From contig CM039509.1 in assembly GCA_022432975.1 (NCBI GenBank), positions 18,055,760 through 18,119,759 on the forward strand: a stretch of DNA of 64,000 nucleotides, read 5' to 3'. The stretch is from Begonia masoniana. Lineage: Eukaryota; Streptophyta; Magnoliopsida; Cucurbitales; Begoniaceae. The position numbers were made by a program, and so were the translations under genes. The notes under the pieces are model-generated. The model did not search any database and was not told the DNA's origin. It saw only the letters and a list, made by a program, of their open reading frames with translations. Shown one piece after another: positions 50,514 to 61,265 of the stretch; position 1 is the stretch's first letter; each line of letters starts with the position of its first letter.

Positions 50514-52079
50514 AAAATGGAAACCTTAAACCTCACTAAAACCTCAATGTAGCCGACACATTCACTCTCGGCGATTTCTCTCTTCTCAAGAGCTCTCTCT
50601 CAGCCAGCTACAGCTTTTTCGGCGACCGATTCTTCAGTCTCCACCCCCACGAATTCACACCCTAGGTAAGACTCGACAATGTAGTTGCTGGTTAACCATT
50701 TTGAGCTTTGTTTTTCAGCTAAGCTTTGTAGTTTCGGATTCTCCAATGGCAGAGTTATTTTAGTGACATTTTAATCCGTATTTTGTAATGGCATTTTCGA
50801 TTCGAATCTGGACATTAAGATAATCGACTGTGTACAGCTGCTAGGTTGAATCTGATTATTTAGGATCTGGAAACTGAATCCACGCACATAAGGTGCTGAC
50901 TAGAGAACCTAGAAGTACAAATGTGTTAGATTCTAGGATAACTATTGGTTAGGACTTTTAAGGTTTTGTTTAACTCTGTAATGTGATATGTTATAGGTGA
51001 AGAAGATTGCAGAGCAGTGCTCAATTTGCTAAGGAAACCAGGTAAGTGAATGTGTAGGATTGCCCGACCATTAGGGCCCTACATCACAGGGGTACTAGTT
51101 AGAAGCTGTTTTTCGATGTTTAAAGATTATCTGAGCGTTTTTCTGTTAGTTACGATACTGGAACCGAAAGAATGATCCTTGTTAGATGTATGACCTGTTC
51201 AGTAGAATGATGAACCAAGAATATCCCTGCTCATGCATCACGAATGTTTCTTAAGCATATGAAAGTGTTTTAAGTGCATGTTTTCTCTCATGAACAAGAT
51301 ATGAATATGAAACCTATGCAACATGGATTATGAGAGAGTTGGGGGCGGTTTGACGTATGTCACTGTCCAAAAGAGGAACCAAGAATACGACCCGCAAGGG
51401 ACTATGTACACTTTCACTGTCGAACCCCCTTTACCGGCACAAATCCTTCCTTAATCCATACAATGTAAATGATGAATATAAATGATGAATATGAATGATG
51501 AATATGAACATGAATATGAACAAGAACAAGAAAAGATTCATGAGCATGCGTTTCTTTAAACTGTGCATTCATGCATATGTGTTAGCATTGCATTCCTTAC
51601 TAAGCATTAGGCTTATAGTTTAAACCTTATGATGTAGGTGAAGAATTAACAGGTGAGGATTCTAAATTCAATGAGGAAATCTAAGGCTGGTTGCTAGATG
51701 TGCTCAGGGTGACAGTGCAGGGCTGGAAAGGTGAATATGATCCCTGGTTGCTACCTTAAGATATTAATAAGGTTTATGAATATTGAAGTTTAAGTAGGAG
51801 GTTTTTTCTTAAACGTGAATTCATATTAACTTGTCGTACTGATTTCTGATTTTGATGATAGTTGTTATTTAACGATCCTTCCGCTATGCACTCCATAATT
51901 GTCTATAGTTTGTGTCAATACAAGTTTGTGGTTCGCGTGTTAGGGAGTTGTGAAATTCCGGATGTCATCTGTAGTAATTTCAAGTTTCATGTCCGTCGCT
52001 GGATTTTTATTGTGGTACCCCCCCCCCGGTTTAAGTCGTTTAGGATCAGTTAAAGTTTCCCGTCATCGGTATTCTTCCA

Positions 52080-54060
52080 TCGGATGATGGCCTCTTCGGA
52101 ATGATTTGGGGGGTTTCTCTATCAATGTCGTTCTAAGAATCGGAGATGTTGTGTATTTTATATATGGATGATTGAGTGAGGTTTTGTCAGTTAGCTATCA
52201 GATGGTGAATTTCTATCCGATGATGTCTTCTATCCGATGATGTCTTCTATCGGATGATGTCTCTATCGGATGATGTTGTTTATTTATCGGATGAGTGTAT
52301 ATAAGTTTGTCTTTTAGCGATCGGATGAAGTCTTATGTGTTCACGTGGGAGACGCCTGTCAATTCGGATGATTTGTTTAACTCTGTAATGTGATATGTTT
52401 AGTTTGAAGAAGATTGCAGAGCAGTGCTCAATTTGCTAAGGAAAACCATGGTAAGTGAAATGTGTAGGATTGCCCACCATTAGGGCCCTACATACAGGTT
52501 ACTGTTAGAATTGTTTTTCTATGTTTAAAGTTATCTGAGCGTTTTTTCTGTTAGTTACGATACTGGAACGAAAGATGATCCTTGTTAGATGTATGACCTG
52601 TTCATTAGAATGATGAACCAAGAATATCCCTGCTCATGCATTCAGAATGTTTCTTAAGCATAGAAATGTTTTAAGTCATGTTTTCTCTCATGAACAAGAT
52701 ATGAATATGAAAACCTCTGCAACTGGATTCTGAAGAGTTGGGGCGGTTTGACGTATGTCACTGTCCAAAAGAGGAACCAAGAATACGACCCGCCAGGGAC
52801 ATATTACACTTTCACTGTCGAACCCCCTTTACCGGCACAAATCCTTCCTTAATCCATACAATGTAAATGATGAATATAAATGATGAATATGAATGATGAA
52901 TATGAACATGAATATGAACAAGAACAAGAAAAGATTCATGAGCATGCGTTTCTTTAAACTGTGCATTCATGCATATGTGTTAGCATTGCATTCCTTACTA
53001 AGCATTAGGCTTATAGTTTAAACCTTATGATGTAGGTGAAGAATTAACAGGTGAGGATTCTAAATTCAATGAGGAAATCTAAGGCTGGTTGCTAGATGTG
53101 CTCAGGGTGACAGTGCATGGCTGGAAAGGTGAATATGATCCCTGGTTGCTACCTTTAAGATATTAATAAGGTTTATGAATATTGAAGTTTAAGTAGGAGG
53201 GTTTTTTCTTAAAAACGTTGAATTCTAGTAAACTTGTCTGACTGATTTCTGAGTTGTGAATGATATGTTTTTATTTAAGTCTTCCGCTATGCATACTCAT
53301 AATATGTCTATAGTTTGTGTCAATACAAGTTTGTGTTAGCGTGTTGGGAGTTGTGAAATTCAGGATGTCATCTGTAGGTAAATGTCAAGGTTTCATGTCC
53401 GTCGATGGATTTTTTGTGTCGGTTTAAGTCGTTTGATAAGTTAAAGTTTCCCGTCGATCGGATGATGTCTTCCATCGGATGATGTCCTCTATCGGATGAT
53501 GTTCTCTATCGGATAATGTCTTCTATCGGATGATGTTGTTTATTTTATCGGATGAGTGTATATGAGTTTTGTCATTTAGCTATCAGATGATGTCTTCTAT
53601 CCGATGATGTCTTCTATCGGATGATGTCTTCCATTGAATGATGTCTTCTATCGGATGATGTTGTTTGTTTTATCGGATGAGTGTATATAAGTTTTGTCTT
53701 TTAGCGATCGGATGAAGTCTTAATGTGTCACGTGGGATACGCCTGTCAATCGGATGATGTTGTTTATTCTATCGGATTGAGTGTGTATAAATTTTGTCAT
53801 TTAGCGATCGGATGAAGTCTTAATGTGTCACGTGGGATACGCATGTCAATTGGATGATGTTGTTTATTCTATCGGATTAAGTGTGTATAAGTTTTGTCGT
53901 TTAGCGATCAGATGAAGTCTTAATGTGTCACGTGGGATAAGCATGTCAATCGGATGATGTTGTTTATTCTATCGGATTGAGTGTGTATAAGTCTTGTCGT
54001 TTAGCGATCGGATTAAGTTTGATGTGGCACGTGGGATACACATGTTGATCGGTGGATGTC
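52080..54060. repeat. TCGGATGATG repeats with ~110-bp higher-order units
   Basis: A 17-bp unit (TATCGGATGATGTCTTC) recurs at 52200-52270 and 53455-53650. From about 53640 to 54060 a longer unit with TTTAGCGATCGGATGAAGTC and GTCACGTGGGATACGC repeats four times. This is the repeat slot of LTR G. Confidence 0.85.
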
Positions 54061-54348
54061 TGCAAATCCATGCAGCCCCGCGAACGATGAAGTCGTGAGG
54101 TCTGAGGGGACCTTCCTTCTGCCTGATCGTGTTATGAAATCAATGTCTGAGGTTAGTCGCTCTGCTCTGCGACTAGTTATGCCTACAGTTTTATGGATGA
54201 GTCGAGTGTTGAAGAGTTAGTTTTGTGAGATATGACAATGGTTTAAAGTTCTTTCTGTTAAAAAAAAAATGTGCAGAGAGAATAATTAAAGTAAAAGTTC
54301 CACGAAAATATGAATTAGTCTCGGTCCTTAATGGGGTCGTGACAACTT

Positions 54349-54360
54349 TGGTATCAGAGC
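54349..54360 (+). promoter_or_regulatory. PBS of element G (initiator tRNA-Met)
   Basis: TGGTATCAGAGC four bases after the LTR end at 54344. Confidence 0.9.
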
Positions 54361-54506
54361 AAAACCAGGCTCTAAAATCGATTCTGCAGACTACTTTCCA
54401 GCACTGACTGTCACCTGAGTACACTCCGGCAACTGTAAGTGTTTACAATTTTAGTAATGTTATTAAGTTAAGATGTATTTGTGACTATTTGTTTAGGAAT
54501 TTCATA

Positions 54507-57500
54507 ATGGCTAGAGGTCAGCAAAGAGAGGACAATGTGGATAGTACTACTATCGCCCAACTAATAGAATTGGTTATCCGCCAATCCCGTCAGATAGAGC
54601 AACTTGTAGCCACTAGGGAGGAACCAGGAAATTCTAGTACTAATGCAGCTCGAGATCATGGTGACGAGCGTTTCCGTCGACTTCGACCTCCGACGTTTAA
54701 TGGTCAAGTTTCGGATCCCGTTTATGCTGAGGAATGGGTCCGGAAGATGGAGGACATGTTCAAGTATGCAAAGGTGGATGAAGGAGATAAGGTCACGTGT
54801 GCTATCTTCCACTTAGAATTGGATGCGAGGCATTGGTGGGACTCGATCCAGAGCACCGTGAATACAGGAGCTATGACCTGGGGAATGTTTAAGACTGCCT
54901 TCTATGACAAGTACTTTAGCTGAGCTGTTCGGACTAGAAAGAAGATGAAATTTATGCAGCTGCGTCAAACTGGTTCTGTGGCCGATTATATATGTAAGTT
55001 TGAGGCGTTATCTCGGTTTGCACCCCGTATGATAGAAGATGAAGAAGACAAGATCCACCAATTTGTTCATGGACTAAAACCAGGCTTGTATAGAAGAGTA
55101 AAGACTGCAGGAATTCACAATGTGCCGTTTTCCGAGGTGGCGGCTAAGGCCTTAGAACTGGAAGAGGTTGAGGTAACATTACAAGAACAATGTGAGCAGT
55201 CAAAGAAGTTTACCAGAGAGGCTCAACCACCACCACGACAGAACAAGGTTTGGCAGCCACAGCAGAATAGGGGGCCTCAGCAACAGCAGAAAGGTGTTAA
55301 GAGACCTTTCAATCAGAACGATGACCAGGGAAAAGGGAAACGACCACTGGCTCCCCTATGCCCCACCTGTCAGAAGAATCACCCCGGCGAATGTAAGTTA
55401 CATTCTGGCCGCTGTTATAGATGTGATAAGGTTGGACACATTGTCAGGGACTGGCCCATGTAGCCGGACCCGAATAGAGCGAGGCTGGCACCTAGAGTCT
55501 ATGCCTTGATGGAGGATGAGGATGCAGTGTCACATACAGTCATAACAGGTACGATTACAATCTGTGGTATTTCTGCTTATACATTTATAGATATAGGAGC
55601 CACTCACTCGTTTGTGGCAACCTTGTTTGTAGTAAGCATAATTTAGAACCTTTGCCAGCCGAGAGGTCATTTAGTGTTATGTTACCGTTAGGGAATTCTT
55701 TACATTCAGAACAGGTAGTAAAAGGTGATATTGTGACCCTAGGAGATAAGAAGTTGTATGTAGAATTGATCGTAATTGACATGAAGGGATATGAAGTTAT
55801 ACTAGGAATGGATTGGTTGTTCAGACATCATGCCACGATAAGTTGTAGGTCTGGATTAGTTGAGTTCCGACCCCCGAATGGCGATCGGTATTTCTTCCAA
55901 GCTATTCCTAAGATAAGTAAAATGCCGATTGTATCCTCACTAGAAACCCAGCGGTTGTTGAAAGAGGTTGTGAGAGTTTTCTAGCTAGTGTAATTGATGA
56001 TCGGGTGAAAAGTAGGGTAGAACTGCAAGATATTCCTATAGTCCGAGAGTGTCCAGAGGCATTCTTGGATGACTTGCCCGGGTTGCCACCAGATAGAGAA
56101 ATTGAGTTTGTAATTGATACATACCCTGAGGCATTACCTGTGTCTAAGAACCCCTACCGCATGGCACCTGTTGAGTTGAAAGAATTAAAAGTCCAACTAC
56201 AGGAATTAGTAGACAAGAGATTTATACGCCCTAGTAGTTCTCCTTGAGGTGCACCTGTTTTATTCGTTAAGAAGAAAGATGGTTTTCTTAGAATGTGCAT
56301 AGACTACAGAGAGCTAAACAAGTTGACAATTAAGAATAAATACCGTTTACCCCGAATTGATGATCTGTTTGATCAATTACAAGGAGCTAAGGTGTTTTCA
56401 AAGATTGACTTACGTTTGGGTTATTACAAACTGAAGGTTAAAGAGGGAGATATACCAAAGACAGCCTTCAGAACCCGCTATGGACACTATGAATTTCTTG
56501 TAATGTCGTTTGGTTTGACAAATGCACCTGCAGCTTTTATGGACTTGATGAATAGGGTGTTTCGTGAGTACTTGGACAAGTTTGTAATTGTGTTCATAGA
56601 CGATATCTTAATTTACTCACGGACTAAAGCTGACAATGCAGAGCATTTAAGAGTGGTTTTGACAACATTAAGACAGCAGCAACTCTATGCCAAGTTGTCC
56701 AAATGTGAGTTCTGGTTGGATAAGGTCAACTTTTTAAGCCATGTCGTTTCTGCTGATGGCATATCAGTAGATCCAACCAAGATTCAGGCCGTTAAGGACT
56801 GGCCACAGCCAAGGAATGTCAGTGAGGTCCGTAGTTTTCTTGGTCTGACAAGTTATTATAGAAAGTTCATTAAGGGGTTCTCTATGATAGCTAAGCCTTT
56901 AACTAATTTAACAAAGAAGGACACTAAGTACTCTTGGACTGAAGCTTGTAAAGATAGCTTCCAGACACTTAAACTGAAGTTAACGACAGCCCCTCTATTG
57001 ACTCTCCCAACCGAAGAAGGAAAGTTTAGTGTTTACTGTGATGCATCCAAAGTTGTTCTGGGGTGTGTTTTGATGCAGGAAGGTAAGGTTGTGGTGTATG
57101 CCTCTAGGCAGCTGAAGAGTTTTGAGCAGAATTACCCCACTCATGATCTGGAATTAGCCGCAGTTGTTTTTGTTTTGAAGATTTGGAGATACTATTTGTA
57201 TGGTCAATGGTGTGAGGTGTTTTCTGACCATAAAAGCCTGAGGTACCTTTTCACCCAAAATGAATTAAACATGAGACAAAGACGTTGGTTGGGGTTTGTT
57301 AAAGATTATGACTTCGAAATCAAGTATCACCCAGGTAAGGCTAATGCTGTAGCTGTTGCATTGAGTAGGATGTCGATGACACATCCTGGTAGCACCAAGA
57401 TGTATCGAGACTTGAAGTTACTTTATTGGTGGCCGAATTTGAAGGGGGATGTTGCCAAGTATGTGAAATCATGTTTGGTTTGCCAACAAGTTAAGGGAGA

Positions 57501-58607
57501 GCATCAACGTCCAGGGGATACTCTTCAACCCTTACCGATCCCCGAATGGAAGTGGGAACACATTGCCATGGATTTTGTTATGGGACTGCCTAGGACAACT
57601 AAAAGTCATGATAGCATTTGGGTTATAATTGACAGGATGACCAAGTCAGCTCATTTCCTACCAGTAAGGACAACCTACGCGATGGACCAGCTAACTAATC
57701 TATATGTTCAGGAAATCATCAGATTACATGGTATTCCAGTGTCTATTGTCTCCGATTGTGATCCCAAGTTCACCTCACGCTTTTGGAAAAGTTTACAAGG
57801 CACGTTAGGTACAAAGTTATCCTTTAGCACTACTTTCCACCCGCAGACTGATGGACAATCTGAGAGGACTATTCAGATATCGAGGATGTGTTGAGAGCAT
57901 GTGAGCTAGATTTCCAGACATCTTGGAGCCGACATTTGCCCTTAGTTGAATTCTCCTACAACAATAGTTACTAGTCCACTATCGGTATGGCACCGTATGA
58001 AGCACTGTATGGCAGAAAATGTAGATCACCTTTATATTGGGATGAAGTTGGTGAAGCAAAACTCCTAGGACCCGAGATTTTGCAGCAGATGTCAGATAAA
58101 ATTGCCATTATTAGGGGGAGAATGATGTCTGCTCAAAGCCGACAGAAGAGTTATGCAGACCAAAGAAAGAGAGATCTTGAGTTTGCTGTCGGAGATGAAG
58201 TTTTCCTAAAAGTTTCACCATTCAAGGGAGTTTTAAGATTTGGCAAGAAGGGAAAGCTTAATCCGCGATTTATTGGACCATTCCCTGTCTTGGCAAGGAT
58301 TGGTGGTACAGCTTACAAACTGCAATTGCCTCCATCATTGGAAAAGGTTCATAATGTCTTTCATGTGTCAATGTTAAGGAAATGTATACGTGATCCGACA
58401 CATGTTGTTGAACCAACTGAAATCGATATCGAGCCGATGCAAATGTATGAAGAGAAACCTGTAAGGATTATGGAATCTGCAACTAAGACTCTGCGGAACA
58501 AAAAGATCCCACTGGTAAAAGTCTTGTGGATGAATCAAGGTATTGAAGAAGCTACTTGGGAGCGACAGCAAGATATGCTAGATAGGTATCCAGAGCTCTT
58601 TGTTTGA
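54507..58607 (+). pseudogene. element G gag-pol, Ty3/gypsy chromovirus, decayed
   Basis: Start chosen at MARGQQRED (54507); an ATG 18 nt upstream is less typical. Gag (LRPPTFNGQ, ARHWWDSI), zinc knuckle CYRCDKVGHIVRDW whose last Cys has become Trp, protease DIGA instead of DTGA, RT with FIDDIL (about 56600), RNase H ([13 protein letters not shown]), integrase (CLVCQQV, MDFVMG, SDCDPKF) and GPFPVL plus the chromodomain-like tail to YPELFV, stop 58605-58607. Breaks: stops at 54921, 55461, 56245 and 57972, frameshifts near 55620, 55950 and 57870, and loss of ~100 residues near 57375 that removes the first integrase zinc His. Most stops are single transitions. It cannot make active enzymes. Confidence 0.93.
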
Positions 58608-58635
58608 GCAATTTTCGAGGATGAAAATTTTGTTT

Positions 58636-58648
58636 AAGGAGGGGTGGA
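58636..58648 (+). promoter_or_regulatory. polypurine tract of element G
   Basis: AAGGAGGGGTGGA directly before the 3' LTR; primes plus-strand DNA synthesis in this class of element. Confidence 0.8.
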
Positions 58649-58825
58649 TGTAACACCCGACAATCTCGGCCAGGTGATCTCCTTAACCGAATTAACTGTC
58701 ACCTTTACTTTTTGTCCTTTGATTTGAATTTAATATCAAGGCTTATTTGATTGTTAATTGTGTGGTGGCAGAATTGTAATTATGAGGGATGACAATTAGT
58801 ATAAATAGAAAATGGAAACCTTAAA
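58649..58825 (+). mobile_element. 3' LTR of element G, first 177 bp
   Basis: Matches the start of the 5' LTR with 11 differences, mostly C/T and G/A transitions (about 94% identical), then is cut by element C after ...GGAAACCTTAAA. The remainder should lie beyond the window on the far side of element C. Confidence 0.9.
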
Positions 58826-61101
58826 TGTAACACCCGGCTTTGCGGGATTTAATATTATTCCAATGTAAACGGCAATTTTGTAAATACGTCAGATTAAGTC
58901 CGTTTTACGAACGGAAGGTTTTAACAAAGCCGTAATAATAAATAGGAATTTATGGTGAAATATGAGAATTTTGGAAAATCGGACCGTTAGTTAAATAACG
59001 AAATAATCGGAGAAATAAATAGAAAATTAGACAAAGGGCGATTTGGTAATTGTCAAACCAATTTTAATTAAAAATCAAATTTTCACTCTTTTTCCCTCAC
59101 TCACGCCAACTCCACTTTCTCTCAACCCTCTCCACGCGATTTCTCTCTTCCACGGCGATCCTCTTCAACGTCGACGCTCCTCCTTCCAATCTCCGGCGAC
59201 TCTTCACGTTTCTTCGTCGTCTTCGCTCTCTAGGTAAGGCTCTACACTTTTGGAACGTTAGGTATTGATTTCTAGGATTTAAAACGAATAGGGTTCGTTA
59301 GGTTTTTCGTCGAAAACGTGAATCAATGTTTGAAATTGATAGGTTGAGCTTAGTTATGCCTCTAATGGATGTATTGAAAGTTATCGGAGCTTAGCTTATC
59401 TATTTGTTGAGGTGTATTCGAGATTTGGTTAAGTTGGAGCTCGAAAACCTCCATTAATGGAGTTTTTGAAATCTCGATCGCGAATTGCTCGATGAAATGC
59501 CTCAACGAACTTAAATAGAGTTTAGGAGATTTTTCTTTAGTTAGGAGTTAGCAATTTTTGGAGTTTGGTAATTTAGACTGGATTTAACGTCGTGTATTGT
59601 GAAATGCATAGGTGAACAAACGCTCGTGGACGGAGCTCGGTGTGCAACGACGCGAGGTAAGTTCTCGTGACTTACTCTGGCCGATAGGCCTACACCATAT
59701 GTCAAAGTCGTCTCGAGGAACCTTGAGGATTGTTTGTTTAAATTGTTTTTGGGTTTGGGTAGTTAGAATTAGTTGTTTTTATATGTTGTTTATTTATCGT
59801 CTTGATGGTACACATGTGATTGTTTACTTTATGTTATATTTGAACTGTTCATGCATCACGGTTTTAAAAACGACATGAAAATGAATTTATGCACGGATTT
59901 CATGAAAAGAACATGCATGTAAAGGCAAGTAAAGTATCACAGTAAACAACCATGACATGGGGTTATCGGGGATGAGGTTCAGACTTGGCGTTCCGTGGTG
60001 AGCGGGTTTCCCTCCCTTCAGATGGTGTGGGCTGTCTAATCGCTTGACGTGCCCTATCCATCTGTCGAACGTTTCCGATAACCATAGACTGACACGTACG
60101 GATATATGCATTGACATGGACGGTTTTCATAGTACAGAGCATACATGATCATGCATTAGCATTTACGTAGGGCTTACTGAGATTTTTATCTCATAGGTGT
60201 CTTTATGGTGTAGGTGATTTCGAGACAGGTGAGGATGATGTCCCTCCGCCTGAAGTATGAGCACGTTGAGGAAAGATGGCTCGCGGGAGTGCGTTAGCAG
60301 TCGGAGCGTGATTTTGACCCGTGGGGACGTAGGTAATATTTTGGGATTTGATAGAGGAAGAATAGGTGAATTGTATAGTTGATATTTTAGGATGTTTTGG
60401 TTTGGATAGTATTTTGTGAACTTTTGATGTTTTTTTCAAACAGTGAGAAATGTTAAATTTTCAAATGGATCCATGCGGTTTATTTTGAGAAATTGGTAAC
60501 GTTTTAAATGTATTTTGAATTGATGTATAGGTAATTGGTAATGTGGAAGGTGGGTGAGGATGCGTTGTGTGTAAAATAAGAGTGTGTGTGCAGGGTATGA
60601 ATGTGAAAGGATAAGGATAAGCAGCCTCTGGGATTAAAAATCCAGAGGCGTTGGCGAATAATCGCCTGAAGGAAGGGATTATTCGCCAAGGGAGTTCACC
60701 ATTCTCTGGAGAAATCCAGAGAAGGTGGCGAATAATCGCCACCTATTGCCTGGCGATCGCCATTGGCGATCGCTGGGTAATATACCAATCGCCTATTGGC
60801 GATTGCTCGCTATGAGCAATCGCCAGTTGTTCTGCCAAAGATGGCAGAACATGCCTTTTAAAAAAAAAAAGAGAATTTATATTTTATTGTTTTCTTTTAA
60901 ATAATTAAAGGTTTAGTTAATGTTTTTAAGTTTATTTTAGATAGTTTTCAAAGAAAATTTCCAACGCCGTTAACAATTTCAATTTCGATTTTTAAAGTGT
61001 TATTTCCGCACAAAAGTCAGGTTTACAGTTATACGCGTTAAGTGAATAAGAAAATGAAAAATTTGTACGGGAAAACTAGGGTACGGGTAAGGGTCGTTAC
61101 A
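58826..61101 (+). mobile_element. 5' LTR of element C (Ty3/gypsy)
   Basis: Starts TGTAACACCCGGC, ends AAGGGTCGTTACA, 2276 bp, followed by the PBS. First exon ends CGCTCTCTAG|GTAAGGC (about 59232), exon 2 59612-59656 (45 nt), donor GAG|GTAAGTTCTCG, GGTTATCGG hairpin (about 59959-60082), CTTACTGAG box, acceptor GTGTAG (60213), third exon 60214-60260 (...GEDDVPPPEV then stop), hairpin array 60620-60855. The flank TTAAA (58821-58825) is the candidate target duplication. Confidence 0.9.
60620..60855. repeat. hairpin array of LTR C (GGCGATCGCC / GGCGAATAATCGCC type)
   Basis: Successive inverted pairs: CCTCTGGGATT..AATCCAGAGG, TTGGCGAATAATC..GATTATTCGCCAA, TTCTCTGG..CCAGAGAA, GGTGGCGAATAATCGCCACC, GGCGATCGCC/GGCGATCGC, CAATCGCC..GGCGATTG, AGCAATCG and TGTTCTGCC..GGCAGAACA. 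Each can form a stem in RNA. Confidence 0.88.
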
Positions 61102-61105
61102 GTTA

Positions 61106-61117
61106 TGGTATCAGAGC
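61106..61117 (+). promoter_or_regulatory. PBS of element C (initiator tRNA-Met)
   Basis: TGGTATCAGAGC four bases after the LTR end. Confidence 0.92.
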
Positions 61118-61265
61118 CCCCGGGTTTTAAAAACGGTTCTGTAGACTGCACGACTGCTCAGCCACTACGCGGACATCCTTCATCAACTGTAATTATGTTT
61201 AATTGCTTTATTTAAATTTGATTTCTTAGGATTATTTGTTTAACTTTTATAGGAGATTATAGAAA

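Larger units (their letters stand above)
50354..54344 (+). mobile_element. 5' LTR of element G, with 1.4-kb internal tandem duplication
   Basis: Starts TGTAACACCCGAC, ends GGGGTCGTGACA followed by the PBS; 3991 bp. TATA-like TATAAATAG at 50505, first exon ending CACCCTAG|GTAAGAC (about 50665), exon 2 50997-51041 (45 nt), donor GTAAGTGAATG, CCTTACTAAG box, acceptor GATGTAG (51637), third exon 51638-51684 (EELTGEDSKFNEEI then stop). About 1.4 kb starting near 50970 is repeated from about 52375. A TCGGATGATG repeat region follows. Confidence 0.85.
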
